NCBI GenBank assembly: GCA_013420905.1
Contig: JAAXNY010000002.1
Coordinates: forward strand, 248,001-312,000
Direction of reading: 5' to 3'
Length of the DNA: 64,000 bases
Source: Collybia mongolica
Lineage: Eukaryota > Basidiomycota > Agaricomycetes > Agaricales > Clitocybaceae
Notes under the pieces: generated by a model
The model's input: the letters and a program-made list of their open reading frames with translations, nothing else
What the model was told of the DNA's origin: nothing
The model's database searches: none
Translations under genes and position numbers: made by a program
In this document: one piece after another, positions 47,175-60,389 of the stretch
How positions within the stretch are numbered: the stretch's first letter is position 1
Layout of the letters: each line of letters opens with the position of its first letter

Positions 47175-50100
47175 TCACCTATGCAACTTCCGGTGTGACA
47201 TAGTAGTTTGTGGTAGCACCGGCGCTATCCCCTCCTCAGTGTTCTCACTAGAGCTTGACTCTGAATCGGACTGATCCAATTGGACTCTGTCAAACGTATA
47301 GTCACGCTCCTTGTAAACTTGCCTATTAGCGGGATCTTTCGATTCCACTAAAGCATTTAGTGTTTCGCTAGAGATGTCTATTAGATCTTGCAGATTATCC
47401 GGCAGTTCAATTGTACTCCTAGCAAAATAGGGAATAACCCTAAACGCCCCCACTTTATGTTGCCACACCGATCCATCCATTTCGCAAACAATATAGGCTC
47501 CCCCGCGGTTTCGTCTAAGGACTATCATTGGTCCCAGGTACCGTGGCTTCAGCTTTTTATTGAGCGAACTTTCGACCTCGGTATTTCTAACTAGTACTAA
47601 ACTTCCTGGTTTGAAATCATAGTCTCTGATGGTCGCGCTGTGATCCTTCTCATACTGTAATAGTCTCCTTCGTTTTTCTATATTGATACGTTTCCTCATA
47701 TCGGCCACATGCTGGACGTGCTTAGCTAGAGCCTGCGCTCTAAATCCAATGAGTTCCTCTGTAGTCAATATTTTTCCTGGTAACTTTACTAACCAAGTGG
47801 CTTCGATAATATCTAACGGTAAGGTTGGGTGCGCGCCCGTAATCATAAAATAGGGGGAGCAACCCGTCCCTTTCCGTATAGTAATTCTGTCAGCCCACAT
47901 TACATGGTGGAAGAAGTAGTACCACTTCTTTACATCACCACCTGTAGCTTTGAAGACAGCTTGACGCACATCCCAATGTGCGCGCTCGGCGATCCCATTT
48001 CCTTTGGAATTGTATGGTGATATACTTATTCCTGTAATACCATACTTGGATTCCAGCCACGCTTTGGCTGCGACAAAGGCAGGACCATTATCCGTTACAA
48101 TTTCCGTTAGGGAACCCCATCTACAAATTACTTCTTCAAACAGCCACCTTCCCAAGGTCTTGCCATCCTCAGATTTGAGGGGCGCGCCTTCCATCCACGA
48201 AGACAGCGCACATCTTCCTTGGACAATGTATTTATAACCATTAGACGATGGGCTCATATACATGGTGTCCGCATGCAATACTTGGAATATAGACGGCGTG
48301 TGGGTTATGACAGGAGGGATTCTCAACAAAGTTAAGAGCCTTGTCTGACAGATGTGACATGACTTCACATACCATGATACATCGCGTTCCATTTCTGGCC
48401 ACCAAAATCTTTTATCTATTAAGGATTTTGTTGCATAGAAACCCCTATGTCCAACAGAATCGTGAGATGCCCTCATCATATATGTCCGGTGATTTTTATC
48501 AACAACAAGCTGGTGCGCGCTATCGATATTTTTCCTATACATCCTGCCTTCTGGATCCAAAAAGAAATTAGACGCCTGCCTTGCAAACTTTAGGTAGGCG
48601 CGATCCGTCATTCCTTTTGGTCTCTTTTGTGGTCTTTTTAACCATTCTTTTATTAAAGGTAGGTTTTTATCCTGTTCCTGCGCCGTAGGTGTTCGTTTAG
48701 ACTCGTCATATACTTCCCTTACATTAGGGTCATATTTAAACTTTTCATCGGGTATGACAGTAGTATTTACAAGTTGCTTTAGATAAGCTTCTCTTTGAAA
48801 ACCGAACCGTCCTAAACCTAAGTGCTGTTTTACTTCTCCAATAAATGCTGCTTCACCAGCCCAGGCATTGTTTACTTCAACTTCAAAATCAGAGATTTCC
48901 TTCGCAAGTTGGAATAAATATCCGCCGCGCGTGTCGATCTCCTCTTTAAAATCTGACAGCTCCAAAGGGTCATCTAACCCTTCCGTTGGGTTGATAAACT
49001 TTAAAGGACCTGAGGGTTCGTCGTAACCATCGTCTGGGTCCGGGTAGACAGGATCCCCTAGCCGCGCGTCTCGTCTTGACAGACCATCTGGGCCAAAGCC
49101 TTTACCAGCTTTATGAACCAGAGTAAAGTGGAACATAAGTATCCTATCAATCCACCTATTTACCGTTGCATTAGGTCCTAGACTTGGGTTTGATAACATC
49201 CCCTTAATGTACTTTGCATCCGTTTCCACTACCAAATTTTGTACTCCAATAAACCAATAATAACATGCCATTAGAACTCTCATCAATCCGAATAGCTCTC
49301 ATTTGGGTTGTGAGAAGTGCGCTTTGCGCTCATTCAGAGTTATCGAGTCAAATCTAGCATAGTGCTTTCTTCCAGGTATATCAGGGTCTTCCTGATAGAT
49401 ATAGTAGCCTACAGCTTTCCATGACGTATCTACTGACAATACCACTGGCGTATTCCAGGTGTAATTAATTGGACGGAGCGCGGGGCTATTTTTAAGTGCG
49501 TCTAACAATAGCTGCTGCGCTTCTTCTTGCTCAGGCCCCCATATCCAAGGTTCGCTACTTCTAGTTAACTTTTGAATTGGTTGGCCTATACGGGCGAAGT
49601 CTTTAATGAAATTCCTGCATACACCAATAGTTCCCATGTAAGCGCGTACTTCACTGACATCTTTGCATGGTCCCCATCTTTCAACTACACCGATTCTATC
49701 TGTAGTAGGTTTTCGTCCTTCATAGGTACATCTATGTCCTACCACTAGAATTTCACTTGCGCATAACATAGACTTATATCCTGAAAACGTTCCTCCAGAA
49801 TACTTCATTCTCTGTACGACGCGATTTACATTTTGCATATGTTCCCAGAAGAAGCGCCTAACACCTGGAGCACCAGGTAGCTCTTCTTCTGTTCCGTCCG
49901 GCAGTTCGTAGCGCGTTGCTGGACCGCGCACGGGTACATCATCAATGTAGGGTATTGTGACATGTGGTACCTCATCCTGTAGGATGTATGTGACATCATC
50001 ATGAAATATTGGAACTGAATTCGTCCATCCCATAGGAAGTGTTACTAGTCTCAGCGCGCCAAACGGTGTTTGGAACGTGGTTAGATCGCGCGAGGTTTCT

Positions 50101-51169
50101 GCTAAAGGCCTCTCATCGTATCCTACATATAGATCCATCATTCCGCCACAAGCGCGCCCTGCGAAGTGTTCTGCTAGTTCTTCGGTAGCGGGTGGTAAGC
50201 CCGAGTGCGCTATTGTGACTGCATTCAGCGGTTCTAGACTATGTACAATTCTAAGCTTCTTTCCTGGGCCTTTCTTTAATACGGTAAACCATCTAGACCT
50301 ATATGATGAATTGGATCTCTCATAAACTCCTGCATCAATTTTAGTTTTGATGATTTTACAAACATCTTCATAGATCCCTGGTGGGATTCTAATGTTCCTT
50401 TCTGTCCACGGCGTATGTGGGACTACTGGTATCTCGACGGGAGGAAAATATTCCTTCTTAAAGCTACCGCACTCACTATCATTCCAGGCAAAACCATCAT
50501 TATGTTTGCACATAAAGTCGTGGATTATATCCATCTCTTTAGGTTTTAAGAAGCTCTCTTCTTCGTGTACCCTTTGGAATTCCGCGCGCCTTTCCTCAGT
50601 ATACCTTCCAGTTGGTTTAAACGGAGGTGGGTTAGGCGTTAGAACGGGTAGGGCCGCTAAAGGGTCACCCTTTATATCTCTGATAATTCTAAATTTATCC
50701 GGCAGGTCTGCCAGTGTTGGTTTTGTTTTCAAATGTACTGGTTTATACTTCTTTCCTACTAGCTGATCCATGGGCTCAATATTACACTTTTCACTTGTTG
50801 CAGTTCCAAGACCGCGCTCGTTGGTGCCAATTTGCCACCGCTTTAATTTACTTAAAGCTTTATCGATCATGGGCTGTTCTTGAGCGTATGTCATAGGTCT
50901 AGTGGGTGTACTTGCTGGGTCGCTGCTGTTCTGCTCGTAGTTTATTACTGGTCCATCGCACTCATCTACGGAAGCCAAGTACGTGGCTAGTAATTCGCGT
51001 TCAGGTACTGTACTATTCATGTTCACATCACTTCTAGACAAAAAGACATCTCTAAGTTCTTTGTGACCAAAATTCCGTTTATCAGTAGGGTGTCTATAAC
51101 CCGTTATAATAAAGTTTCCGTTCTCATCTTCAGCAATTTCTACGGCTAGCTCTCCTTGATCACTTTGGA
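47175..51169 (-). pseudogene. pol: Element B pol, left (inverted) copy with nonsense codon
   Basis: It matches element A pol throughout RT (YIDD), RNase H and integrase. A single in-frame TGA at 49301-49299 replaces the CGA (Arg581) of copy A at the start of the RNase H helix QPK-R-ELFG. Downstream the frame is open to the end at 47175. There is no other lesion. The same TGA occurs in the right copy, so it predates the duplication or was homogenised. Confidence 0.9.
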
Positions 51170-52375
51170 TTAATTCATCGAAGGCCGAAAATCCTGCTCC
51201 GGTTGTCTTTTCAACAGCTTAGGCGGTGATCCCTTTGCATGGGTAGGGATAGTACACCTTCGTCCCGTGTTAGGGTCCGTGATAGTGACTACTTGTCCCC
51301 CGTCCCGAGCATTTTTGATCTGACTTTCCGTGAGTGTATCAAACGGTCTCCCGAGCAATACTTTGTATGCAGGTGAATTTATGATATGTACTTGGAGGTA
51401 GATGGCCATGTCATTAAACAAGAAAGGAACATTGTGCGCTAATCCCGCTGTTTTCTCAACTTGTTTATTAGCACTCTGCATGTGTATGACAACGTCCGGA
51501 TCCCATGAAATATCTAAGTCTAAAGCCGTTTGTTTAGCCATTGATACTATTTGGGATCCCCCATCTAATAAAGATTCCTCCGTTCCTACCCCATTTATTA
51601 CTGGATATACTGCGCGCAAAGAGGCCGATTCTTTTGCTACATACAACTGTTTGGGCTCTTCCCCAGCTGGTAAAGATTCTAAATACTGTAGGACTGGGTC
51701 TCCGCATATTATAGATCCCTTAGGTATTCCGCCGCGGTCATACTCCGAGATGAAGAAAGACTGGAATGGGATTGACTCTACTGGTAGCGCGTCATGCCGT
51801 AAGTAGTTATCATCAAGTTCCCAGTCCCCTCCAAAGGGTAAGACGTCTTCCTCATCTATTCCGTTTATTTGCAAGTTAGCGTCCCTTTGGGTGAGGGACT
51901 TACGTCTGGCAGTTACAATATTCTTTATCCCATCTCTAATGGTTTTTGACGAGCCCATTAACTCTCCCGTGGTCAATGTGATAGGGTTGTCTAACACTTT
52001 AGCAATTATATCGCCACCTTTTAATTTTACTTCTATCGGGGACTTAGTTTCATAAGTCGGACCGCGCTTAGTGTTAAAATTAGGTAGCGGATCAACTGGT
52101 TCAGGGTTGCGTTCCGTTCTCCGGGGTATGTAGGGTACCACGGGCACATCGATGTAGGGTAATTCTTTTCGTACTGGAGACTTTACTGATGGTTCAACAA
52201 ATTTTACTTTCTTTTTCCTAGGAGACGGCGCTACCAACTCCTCCTCGCTACTATCCCGACTACTCTCTGAATCGTTACTTTCTTGACGACTATTTCTGTT
52301 TTTATTTCGGTCCTCTGGCTGTCTCTTGGAACGCGACCTAGTCGTAGGTCTAGCGTGTTCCTTAGCCTCCTTCAT
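51170..52375 (-). CDS. pro: Element B protease ORF (DGG variant)
   Basis: 401 codons, nearly identical to element A's, including [11 protein letters not shown] in place of a D-T/S-G triad. Lies in the inverted block behind the truncated gag, so it is not transcribed from the 5' LTR in sense. Probably not expressed. Confidence 0.82.
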   Translation of the reverse strand: MKEAKEHARPTTRSRSKRQPEDRNKNRNSRQESNDSESSRDSSEEELVAPSPRKKKVKFVEPSVKSPVRKELPYIDVPVVPYIPRRTERNPEPVDPLPNFNTKRGPTYETKSPIEVKLKGGDIIAKVLDNPITLTTGELMGSSKTIRDGIKNIVTARRKSLTQRDANLQINGIDEEDVLPFGGDWELDDNYLRHDALPVESIPFQSFFISEYDRGGIPKGSIICGDPVLQYLESLPAGEEPKQLYVAKESASLRAVYPVINGVGTEESLLDGGSQIVSMAKQTALDLDISWDPDVVIHMQSANKQVEKTAGLAHNVPFLFNDMAIYLQVHIINSPAYKVLLGRPFDTLTESQIKNARDGGQVVTITDPNTGRRCTIPTHAKGSPPKLLKRQPEQDFRPSMN

Positions 52376-52380
52376 CGGAC

Positions 52381-53477
52381 CTAATTGAAACCCGACTCTT
52401 TAACCTTGTTTTGGTTATTGAGTTCTGCTACCTGCCCTAATAAAGTACTCATTTGTGCTTGTAAGGCTACTATGTCAGGGTTCGGCGCGCTCTTTGCCGT
52501 AGGATTATAGTTATTATTTATATATTCCTGTTTCTGCATCTGAGGCGCTACTGGCAGCGCGGTTTGCGCGCTCTGTTGTCCTAACATTTGTTGCGCTTGA
52601 AATTGTGCCATTTGTGCCATTATGGCTTTCAAGGTTCCAATGTCGTTACTATTGTCTACTGCATTATGTGACTGCATAACGGACAATACTCCTGGAGCGG
52701 GTCCTTCTGTGACATCTCCGTAATAAAGGGCCGCTACCTTCTTTGAATGGAAGTGTTCCACTTTATCTTTCAATGATACCGTTTCTGGTTCTCTTGGAAT
52801 ATATGATCCGTCTGGTAAGCATACTCCTCCATTTGCGTTGGTTTTTATTTTCCCTTCCTCAAAATGTTTCTGTTTCTCGGGACAGGCCATTATGAAGTGT
52901 CCGGGTGTAAAACAGTAGTGACATTTATACGCATTTGGTCTTTGCGGTTGTCCTTCTTTAGGCTTTCCGTACTGATTCTGATACTGATGCTGCTGGGGTG
53001 CGCTATTCGTGGCATGGTTCTGAACAGTTGCTTGTTGAAGCGCTTTCATTACATCCTCGAATCCACTCCTCGTATTCTTCTCATTTACTTGGAGACGGTC
53101 TAACAAATTAACTATTTGTTGTTTTATTTCATCCATCTCTACTTTGATTTTGGGCGCTGCAGTTGCTGTTACGGACGTTATAAACGATCTATTTGTGTCT
53201 GGAATATTCATGTTGGCTACACCTTCAGAAATGCTGATTGCAGTTGCTATAACTTCCTCCAGATCGTACTGATCCCCTTTTCGTCGCGCGAGCGCGGCGG
53301 CTTCGGCAATAGTATTAGGATCTGCTCGGTTGTTTGTAGCAATGGCTTGTCCTGCCTGTGTAGCATTAGACTGATTATTCCCTAGCAGGGTTAGCCTTCC
53401 TTGTACTTGGGATCTGAAGACTTCGTCTAGACACCCCAAGAACTTGGTAACTAATTCTCGGTTAGAGATAATAGGTG
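52381..53477 (-). pseudogene. gag: Element B gag, 5'-truncated
   Basis: It begins at the codon corresponding to residue 139 of the A Gag (PPIISNREL) and is open to the stop. It keeps the CCHC knuckle and the GGGTTTC slip site but lacks the capsid N-terminus. The truncation is the inversion junction at 53477/53478, where gag sequence abuts mid-pol sequence in the opposite orientation. Confidence 0.88.
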
Positions 53478-56400
53478 GAGGGTACACGAAGAAGAGAGCT
53501 TCTTAAAACCTAAAGAGATGGATATAATCCACGACTTTATGTGCAAACATAATGATGGTTTTGCCTGGAATGATAGTGAGTGCGGTAGCTTTAAGAAGGA
53601 ATATTTTCCTCCCGTCGAGATACCAGTAGTCCCACATACGCCGTGGACAGAAAGGAACATTAGAATCCCACCAGGGATCTATGAAGATGTTTGTAAAATC
53701 ATCAAAACTAAAATTGATGCAGGAGTTTATGAGAGATCCAATTCATCATATAGGTCTAGATGGTTTACCGTATTAAAGAAAGGCCCAGGAAAGAAGCTTA
53801 GAATTGTACATAGTCTAGAACCGCTGAATGCAGTCACAATAGCGCACTCGGGCTTACCACCCGCTACCGAAGAACTAGCAGAACACTTCGCAGGGCGCGC
53901 TTGTGGCGGAATGATGGATCTATATGTAGGATACGATGAGAGGCCTTTAGCAGAAACCTCGCGCGATCTAACCACGTTCCAAACACCGTTTGGCGCGCTG
54001 AGACTAGTAACACTTCCTATGGGATGGACGAATTCAGTTCCAATATTTCATGATGATGTCACATACATCCTACAGGATGAGGTACCACATGTCACAATAC
54101 CCTACATTGATGATGTACCCGTGCGCGGTCCAGCAACGCGCTACGAACTGCCGGACGGAACAGAAGAAGAGCTACCTGGTGCTCCAGGTGTTAGGCGCTT
54201 CTTCTGGGAACATATGCAAAATGTAAATCGCGTCGTACAGAGAATGAAGTATTCTGGAGGAACGTTTTCAGGATATAAGTCTATGTTATGCGCAAGTGAA
54301 ATTCTAGTGGTAGGACATAGATGTACCTATGAAGGACGAAAACCTACTACAGATAGAATCGGTGTAGTTGAAAGATGGGGACCATGCAAAGATGTCAGTG
54401 AAGTACGCGCTTACATGGGAACTATTGGTGTATGCAGGAATTTCATTAAAGACTTCGCCCGTATAGGCCAACCAATTCAAAAGTTAACTAGAAGTAGCGA
54501 ACCTTGGATATGGGGGCCTGAGCAAGAAGAAGCGCAGCAGCTATTGTTAGACGCACTTAAAAATAGCCCCGCGCTCCGTCCAATTAATTACACCTGGAAT
54601 ACGCCAGTGGTATTGTCAGTAGATACGTCATGGAAAGCTGTAGGCTACTATATCTATCAGGAAGACCCTGATATACCTGGAAGAAAGCACTATGCTAGAT
54701 TTGACTCGATAACTCTGAATGAGCGCAAAGCGCACTTCTCACAACCCAAATGAGAGCTATTCGGATTGATGAGAGTTCTAATGGCATGTTATTATTGGTT
54801 TATTGGAGTACAAAATTTGGTAGTGGAAACGGATGCAAAGTACATTAAGGGGATGTTATCAAACCCAAGTCTAGGACCTAATGCAACGGTAAATAGGTGG
54901 ATTGATAGGATACTTATGTTCCACTTTACTCTGGTTCATAAAGCTGGTAAAGGCTTTGGCCCAGATGGTCTGTCAAGACGAGACGCGCGGCTAGGGGATC
55001 CTGTCTACCCGGACCCAGACGATGGTTACGACGAACCCTCAGGTCCTTTAAAGTTTATCAACCCAACGGAAGGGTTAGATGACCCTTTGGAGCTGTCAGA
55101 TTTTAAAGAGGAGATCGACACGCGCGGCGGATATTTATTCCAACTTGCGAAGGAAATCTCTGATTTTGAAGTTGAAGTAAACAATGCCTGGGCTGGTGAA
55201 GCAGCATTTATTGGAGAAGTAAAACAGCACTTAGGTTTAGGACGGTTCGGTTTTCAAAGAGAAGCTTATCTAAAGCAACTTGTAAATACTACTGTCATAC
55301 CCGATGAAAAGTTTAAATATGACCCTAATGTAAGGGAAGTATATGACGAGTCTAAACGAACACCTACGGCGCAGGAACAGGATAAAAACCTACCTTTAAT
55401 AAAAGAATGGTTAAAAAGACCACAAAAGAGACCAAAAGGAATGACGGATCGCGCCTACCTAAAGTTTGCAAGGCAGGCGTCTAATTTCTTTTTGGATCCA
55501 GAAGGCAGGATGTATAGGAAAAATATCGATAGCGCGCACCAGCTTGTTGTTGATAAAAATCACCGGACATATATGATGAGGGCATCTCACGATTCTGTTG
55601 GACATAGGGGTTTCTATGCAACAAAATCCTTAATAGATAAAAGATTTTGGTGGCCAGAAATGGAACGCGATGTATCATGGTATGTGAAGTCATGTCACAT
55701 CTGTCAGACAAGGCTCTTAACTTTGTTGAGAATCCCTCCTGTCATAACCCACACGCCGTCTATATTCCAAGTATTGCATGCGGACACCATGTATATGAGC
55801 CCATCGTCTAATGGTTATAAATACATTGTCCAAGGAAGATGTGCGCTGTCTTCGTGGATGGAAGGCGCGCCCCTCAAATCTGAGGATGGCAAGACCTTGG
55901 GAAGGTGGCTGTTTGAAGAAGTAATTTGTAGATGGGGTTCCCTAACGGAAATTGTAACGGATAATGGTCCTGCCTTTGTCGCAGCCAAAGCGTGGCTGGA
56001 ATCCAAGTATGGTATTACAGGAATAAGTATATCACCATACAATTCCAAAGGAAATGGGATTGCCGAGCGCACACATTGGGATGTGCATCAAGCTGTCTTC
56101 AAAGCTACAGGTGGTGATGTAAAGAAGTGGTACTACTTCTTCCACCATGTAATGTGGGCTGACAGAATTACTATATGGAAAGGGACGGGTTGCTCCCCCT
56201 ATTTTATGATTACGGGCGCGCACCCAACCTTACCGTTAGATATTATTGAAGCCACTTGGTTAGTAAAGTTACCAGGAAAAATATTGACTACAGAGGAACT
56301 CATTGGGTTTAGAGCGCAGGCTCTAGCTAAGCACGTCCAGCATGTGGCCGATATGAGGAAACGTATCAATATAGAAAAACGAAGGAGACTATTACAGTAT

Positions 56401-56846
56401 GAGAAGGATCACAGCGCGACCATCAGAGACTATGATTTCAAACCAGGAAGTTTAGTACTAGTTAGAAATACCGAGGTCGAAAGTTTGCTCAATAAAAAGC
56501 TGAAGCCACGGTACCTGGGACCAATGATAGTCCTGAGACGAAACCGCGGGGGAGCCTATATTGTTTGCGAAATGGATGGATCGGTGTGGCAACATAAAGT
56601 GGGGGCGTTTAGGGTTATTCCCTATTTTGCTAGGAGTACAATTGAACTGCCGGATAATCTGCAAGATCTAATAGACATCTCTAGCGAAACACTAAATGCT
56701 TTAGTGGAATCGAAAGATCCCGCTAATAGGCAAGTTTACAAGGAGCGTGACTATACTTTTGACAGAGTCCAATTGGATCAGTCCAATTCAGAGTCAAGCT
56801 CTAGTGAGAACACTGAGGAGGGGATAGCGCCGGCGCTACCACAAAC
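53478..56846 (+). pseudogene. pol: Element B pol, right copy (5'-truncated, nonsense)
   Basis: It starts inside pol (equivalent to residue about 157 of A) and runs through RT, RNase H and integrase. TGA at 54751-54753 corresponds to the left copy's stop. The last codons are lost at a deletion joining pol (…ccacaaac) to gene 1 exon 8. Coordinates mirror the left copy with a constant sum of 104052, so the arms have no net indel between them. Private changes in the integrase (Arg to Trp, Arg to His) are CpG transitions. Confidence 0.88.
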
Positions 56847-58719
56847 CTGAATGACCTCCGCGGCAAGAGAGTCCGCGTCGCCTAGCTGAGCATAGCCTTC
56901 AGCAACCGCTAGTAGAATAAGTAAAATCATTAGTAAACAAAAAGACAGAAAGAAAATGGCTTACTAGAAATGCCCGCACCAAGCATCGGCCCCAGATCCT
57001 CACGAAGCCTAGCGCGCTTCTGGGGAGTGAGGCTGAAGCTGCACTTCCCCTTCTTGGCAGTGGCGCATTCAACGCACGGTTTACCCCAACCGTTGAAGGT
57101 GCACTCAATGTCGCCGCGGGTGGCACACATCGTGCAAGGATAGCCCACCTAGTAAAAATGATCAGTAACAAGAAATAAAGTAGTAATAAACATACGGAAG
57201 AGCGCCGCGGTGCAAGGTCAGCCAGCAGGGAGGTAATAGGGGACTGTAGCGGCGTCAGCTCCCGGTTGGGAACCAGCGCGTGCTTGCGGCGTGTTGCCTG
57301 AGCCCTATCCCTAGAGCGGGTGGTCTTACGCGACCGACGAGGAGATGGGGCCGCGGGAGGCAACAACTCCGCGAACCCCTCTTGAGCCAACTGGCGTGCG
57401 ATCTCATCATCGAAGAGCCGAAGCTCAGGGACTTCAACCTTCACCGGCGGCTGCCCAGAGGACTAAGGAGATAAAGATGAGTAAACGTAAATGACTTCAG
57501 AAAGAGACATACCGGGCCTGCTTCCAAGGGACGCAGCGCGGAAGCACTGCCAGTCCCCTGGGCGCGCGACATGTCGGACTAGAATTTTGAAATCAAGTCA
57601 GCAATAATGTGAAACTCGTAAAGTAAAGGATATACCTGGGGAACCGCACGGCCTTTTCCCTTGGACCCAGCATTACGCTTCCGCTTGAGGGGCTATTAAA
57701 ATAAGTCAACCACCGAAGGAAAGTAATAAAAAGCAGTGATAAACGAACCGCAGGTACCAAGACCGGGGAGCGCGCCGGCAAGGGCGCGGCGGACCAATTG
57801 TCCCGGTACTGATGGTAACGGCGCGGCGCGCCAACCATGCGAGGTGGGACAAGGAAAGTATCTCGAAAGATACTGTCACCATTGTCGCGCTCGAAGCGCG
57901 ACCCCACCTGGTCAAGGACTTGCTCCACAGTGGGAGCCTGGCCCTAAAAGAACAAGGTAGTCAGCTTGACAAGGGGAGGCAGAGTAAAGAAGTAAACAAG
58001 TTATTTACCAGAAGAATGGAGTTGGCGCCCAGGTCAGTCGATATGACCGTACACCAGGATGACCACGAAGCCTCACGCGCGTCAACTGGGATGCGCATCA
58101 CTTGAAGGTGAAGCGCGCGCAGGAGGAGGATAGCCGGATATGGCAGCGAGAAACGCGCGCCACGGACCATGCCAGTGATGGCATCCTGAGACCAGTAAAT
58201 AAGTAAAAGGAGTTAACAAGTAAAAGATGGGCGTACGATGAGCATGGAGCAGTGATCGACAAAGTCGATCAAGTCATCAAGGTCAAGGGGACCTTGGTGG
58301 TCCATACGGGGCGCGAGCTCCTCGGCCATGATAATCCACCCTTGCTCCATAGCGACGAAGACGTCGCCCTCGGCATCTTCGAGGAGGTCCGAGAAGGAAG
58401 GGATCGGCTGGTCCACATACAGTGGCTCAAAAAACTGCCCCAATGTTTGTACATTTTTGAAAGATCAATATGGTATGAAGTGCTGACATAAGCAGGGGAC
58501 CTGGGGTAATTATGTAAGATACTATGACATCGTGGCTTTCCAATGGACCCTGGATCATGTGATTTGGATCAAAACCCATTAAGCTATAGGCCAAACAAAA
58601 TGATTACTCATGGTGGGGGAACGGCCCTCAGTCGGCAGAATCGCGGCAGAAAGCGAGAGGGACAGCGCGGAAGGCGAGCGCAGAGCACGAGCCATGGCGG
58701 AAGTGGAAGTGGAAGACAT
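56847..58719 (-). pseudogene. Gene 1, right copy in element B, broken
   Basis: Exons 1-7 and the start of exon 8 are present on minus with the cysteine cluster intact. The 3' end and all of gene 2 are deleted (about 2.5 kb relative to the left copy). Exon 1 is interrupted by a 189-bp foreign segment (58420-58608). This is the normal, antisense orientation of gene 1 in the family. Confidence 0.85.
58420..58608. mobile_element. 189-bp insertion of unknown type in gene 1
   Basis: It replaces three bases (gac) of exon 1. It starts CAGTGGCTCAAAAAACTGCC and is AT-rich and non-coding. No inverted repeats, tail or target duplication were found, so it may be filler DNA from a repair event or an unknown small element. 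Confidence 0.5.
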
Positions 58720-59158
58720 TTCTGTTTGAAAAGAGTTGGAGCGTTTGAGCAATGCAGATAGCAAAGAGATTTAGAAATGGGCTATAAAGTCCAAATTGTC
58801 TAAAACTTAGCAAGGACGCGAGCTTTTTAAAACGCACAACCCTGCATTGCGAAGCTCTGAAAGACAAACAGGAGTACCGATCTCTTGCTGAAGTGTCAGA
58901 AACATAACGAGAAAAATGTCCAGATGACTGAAATATCTGTAAAGCGATGTCCGAATGTCAAGTACTCTCTCAGGAGACGTATATAGCTGTCACGATCCTA
59001 ATGGGAAGTAAAACCTCTGGGCTCAATCCCAACATCGCGCACCTACCTGTCTAAAAGCGGAACCATTGTAACATTGTACTGAAAGATTAGACGCGTGCAG
59101 ACCCGAAGTATTGGACCAACATGCCGGCAAAGAGAGACTGAGGACAGTCTACATTTGT
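58720..59158. other. Upstream region of right gene 1 copy
   Basis: Matches 11846-12284 of element A in inverse orientation; no ORF. Ends at the PPT. Confidence 0.6.
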
Positions 59159-59171
59159 GGTATGGGGGAGA
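59159..59171 (+). other. Polypurine tract of element B
   Basis: GGTATGGGGGAGA directly before the 3' LTR, as in element A. Confidence 0.8.
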
Positions 59172-60389
59172 TGATAGGGCCCGAAATTGTTTGCACTTAT
59201 AAAGTCGACAAGTAAGGCTATTAGTGTCATTTCTAATAACCAAGTAAGCGGTAATAAAGGATTAGAGTCGAGCTCCAAGACGGCTAATCAGAGTGAACTA
59301 GTCTAATGGATAATACACTATCAGTACAGAGGACTATGAGTACGGTCTATTATTAGTCCTATTCACCATGCCCGGTTACAACCTCGGTGTCTTAGTTCAT
59401 AAGTAACCGTTGTAGTATGATATCATTAGTCCGGGGATCATCATTAATAGGAGAAGTAATTGTAAATTCGGGACTTGCACAACCCGATCCTAGTCAGGGG
59501 TACTTGGTGTTAACTACCGGAAGCGACGGGACACCGTGAATAACAACAGGGACAATCAGGGGGAGTAAACGACAGTGCCGCGCTGTTTTAAATAACAAAG
59601 CGCGCGGTCGGGACTTGATAAGAGTTTAGCCCGCTCTTTCAATATTTGATAAGTAACCAGTAAACGACATAATTGGCACGCGTGGCGCGCGCGCCAAGCT
59701 GTAGTAGACGCGTCGGTATTGAATACAGATCCTTGGCGCGCAGGAGCGCGGTTCCGTGTAAAATTTACAATTCCGTATGATATTTAGTTTGTACATTATA
59801 AATAGACTGTAGATGAGTAGCGCTAAGGTAAGGAATCTTGCCCCCACTTCGCGCGACTATAGAGTATACAAATCACATTTGTTAAAACACTATTGCGTGC
59901 CCGAATTAAGGATCAGATTGCTTCAACGTGTCTTGATTGGAATTGATTGGAGAACCACAGAATTAAAGAAACTTAGTTCACTTGGAACTTAGTACCATAT
60001 TGTCCGTTGGAATTACTAGGCACTTGGCCTTAGTGCACTTGGCACTGTATTGTTTGATAAGTCGCTTGGACTTATAGATCCGCTTGGGATCGCTAATAAT
60101 TGAACGTACACTTGGTACTCAGTCTATTGGATCGAGAGATTTTATAAATATACCTAGCAGGTTTTTGAACCTGTGTTGAAGCTTTTGTCTAAATTGAACC
60201 CGTTGAGAGATCATTGGAAAGGGCTTTGGCTAGTACTATTCAAAGCTTAGTGCTTCTAAGCACTTGAACCCGAACTCAAAACAGGCGATTCCTACTGTTC
60301 ATGTGTTGATTGTTAGGTTTGGTGTGTGTGTGTGTGAAGGATTACATTACATAGCATCAGCGCACTTATAGCCCAGGAGCCCCCTTTCA
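59172..60389 (+). repeat. 3' LTR of element B
   Basis: 1218 bp, about 99% identical to 41347-42564 by eye; ends CCCTTTCA, followed by gcac and element C pol sequence. Confidence 0.95.

Larger units (their letters stand above)
41347..60389 (+). mobile_element. Element B: rearranged 19-kb relative of A, nested in C
   Basis: Two plus-oriented 1218-bp LTRs differ at about nine positions by eye. Flanks are gcgc (41343-41346) and gcac (60390-60393), a 4-bp duplication with one change. Inside: a normal leader (42565-43002), an inverted block (43003-53477) with genes 1 and 2 on plus and pol, protease and part of gag on minus, then a normal-orientation block (53478-59171) with pol on plus and a broken gene 1 on minus. 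The two pol copies form an inverted repeat of about 3.37 kb around a 2.9-kb spacer. Confidence 0.92.
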
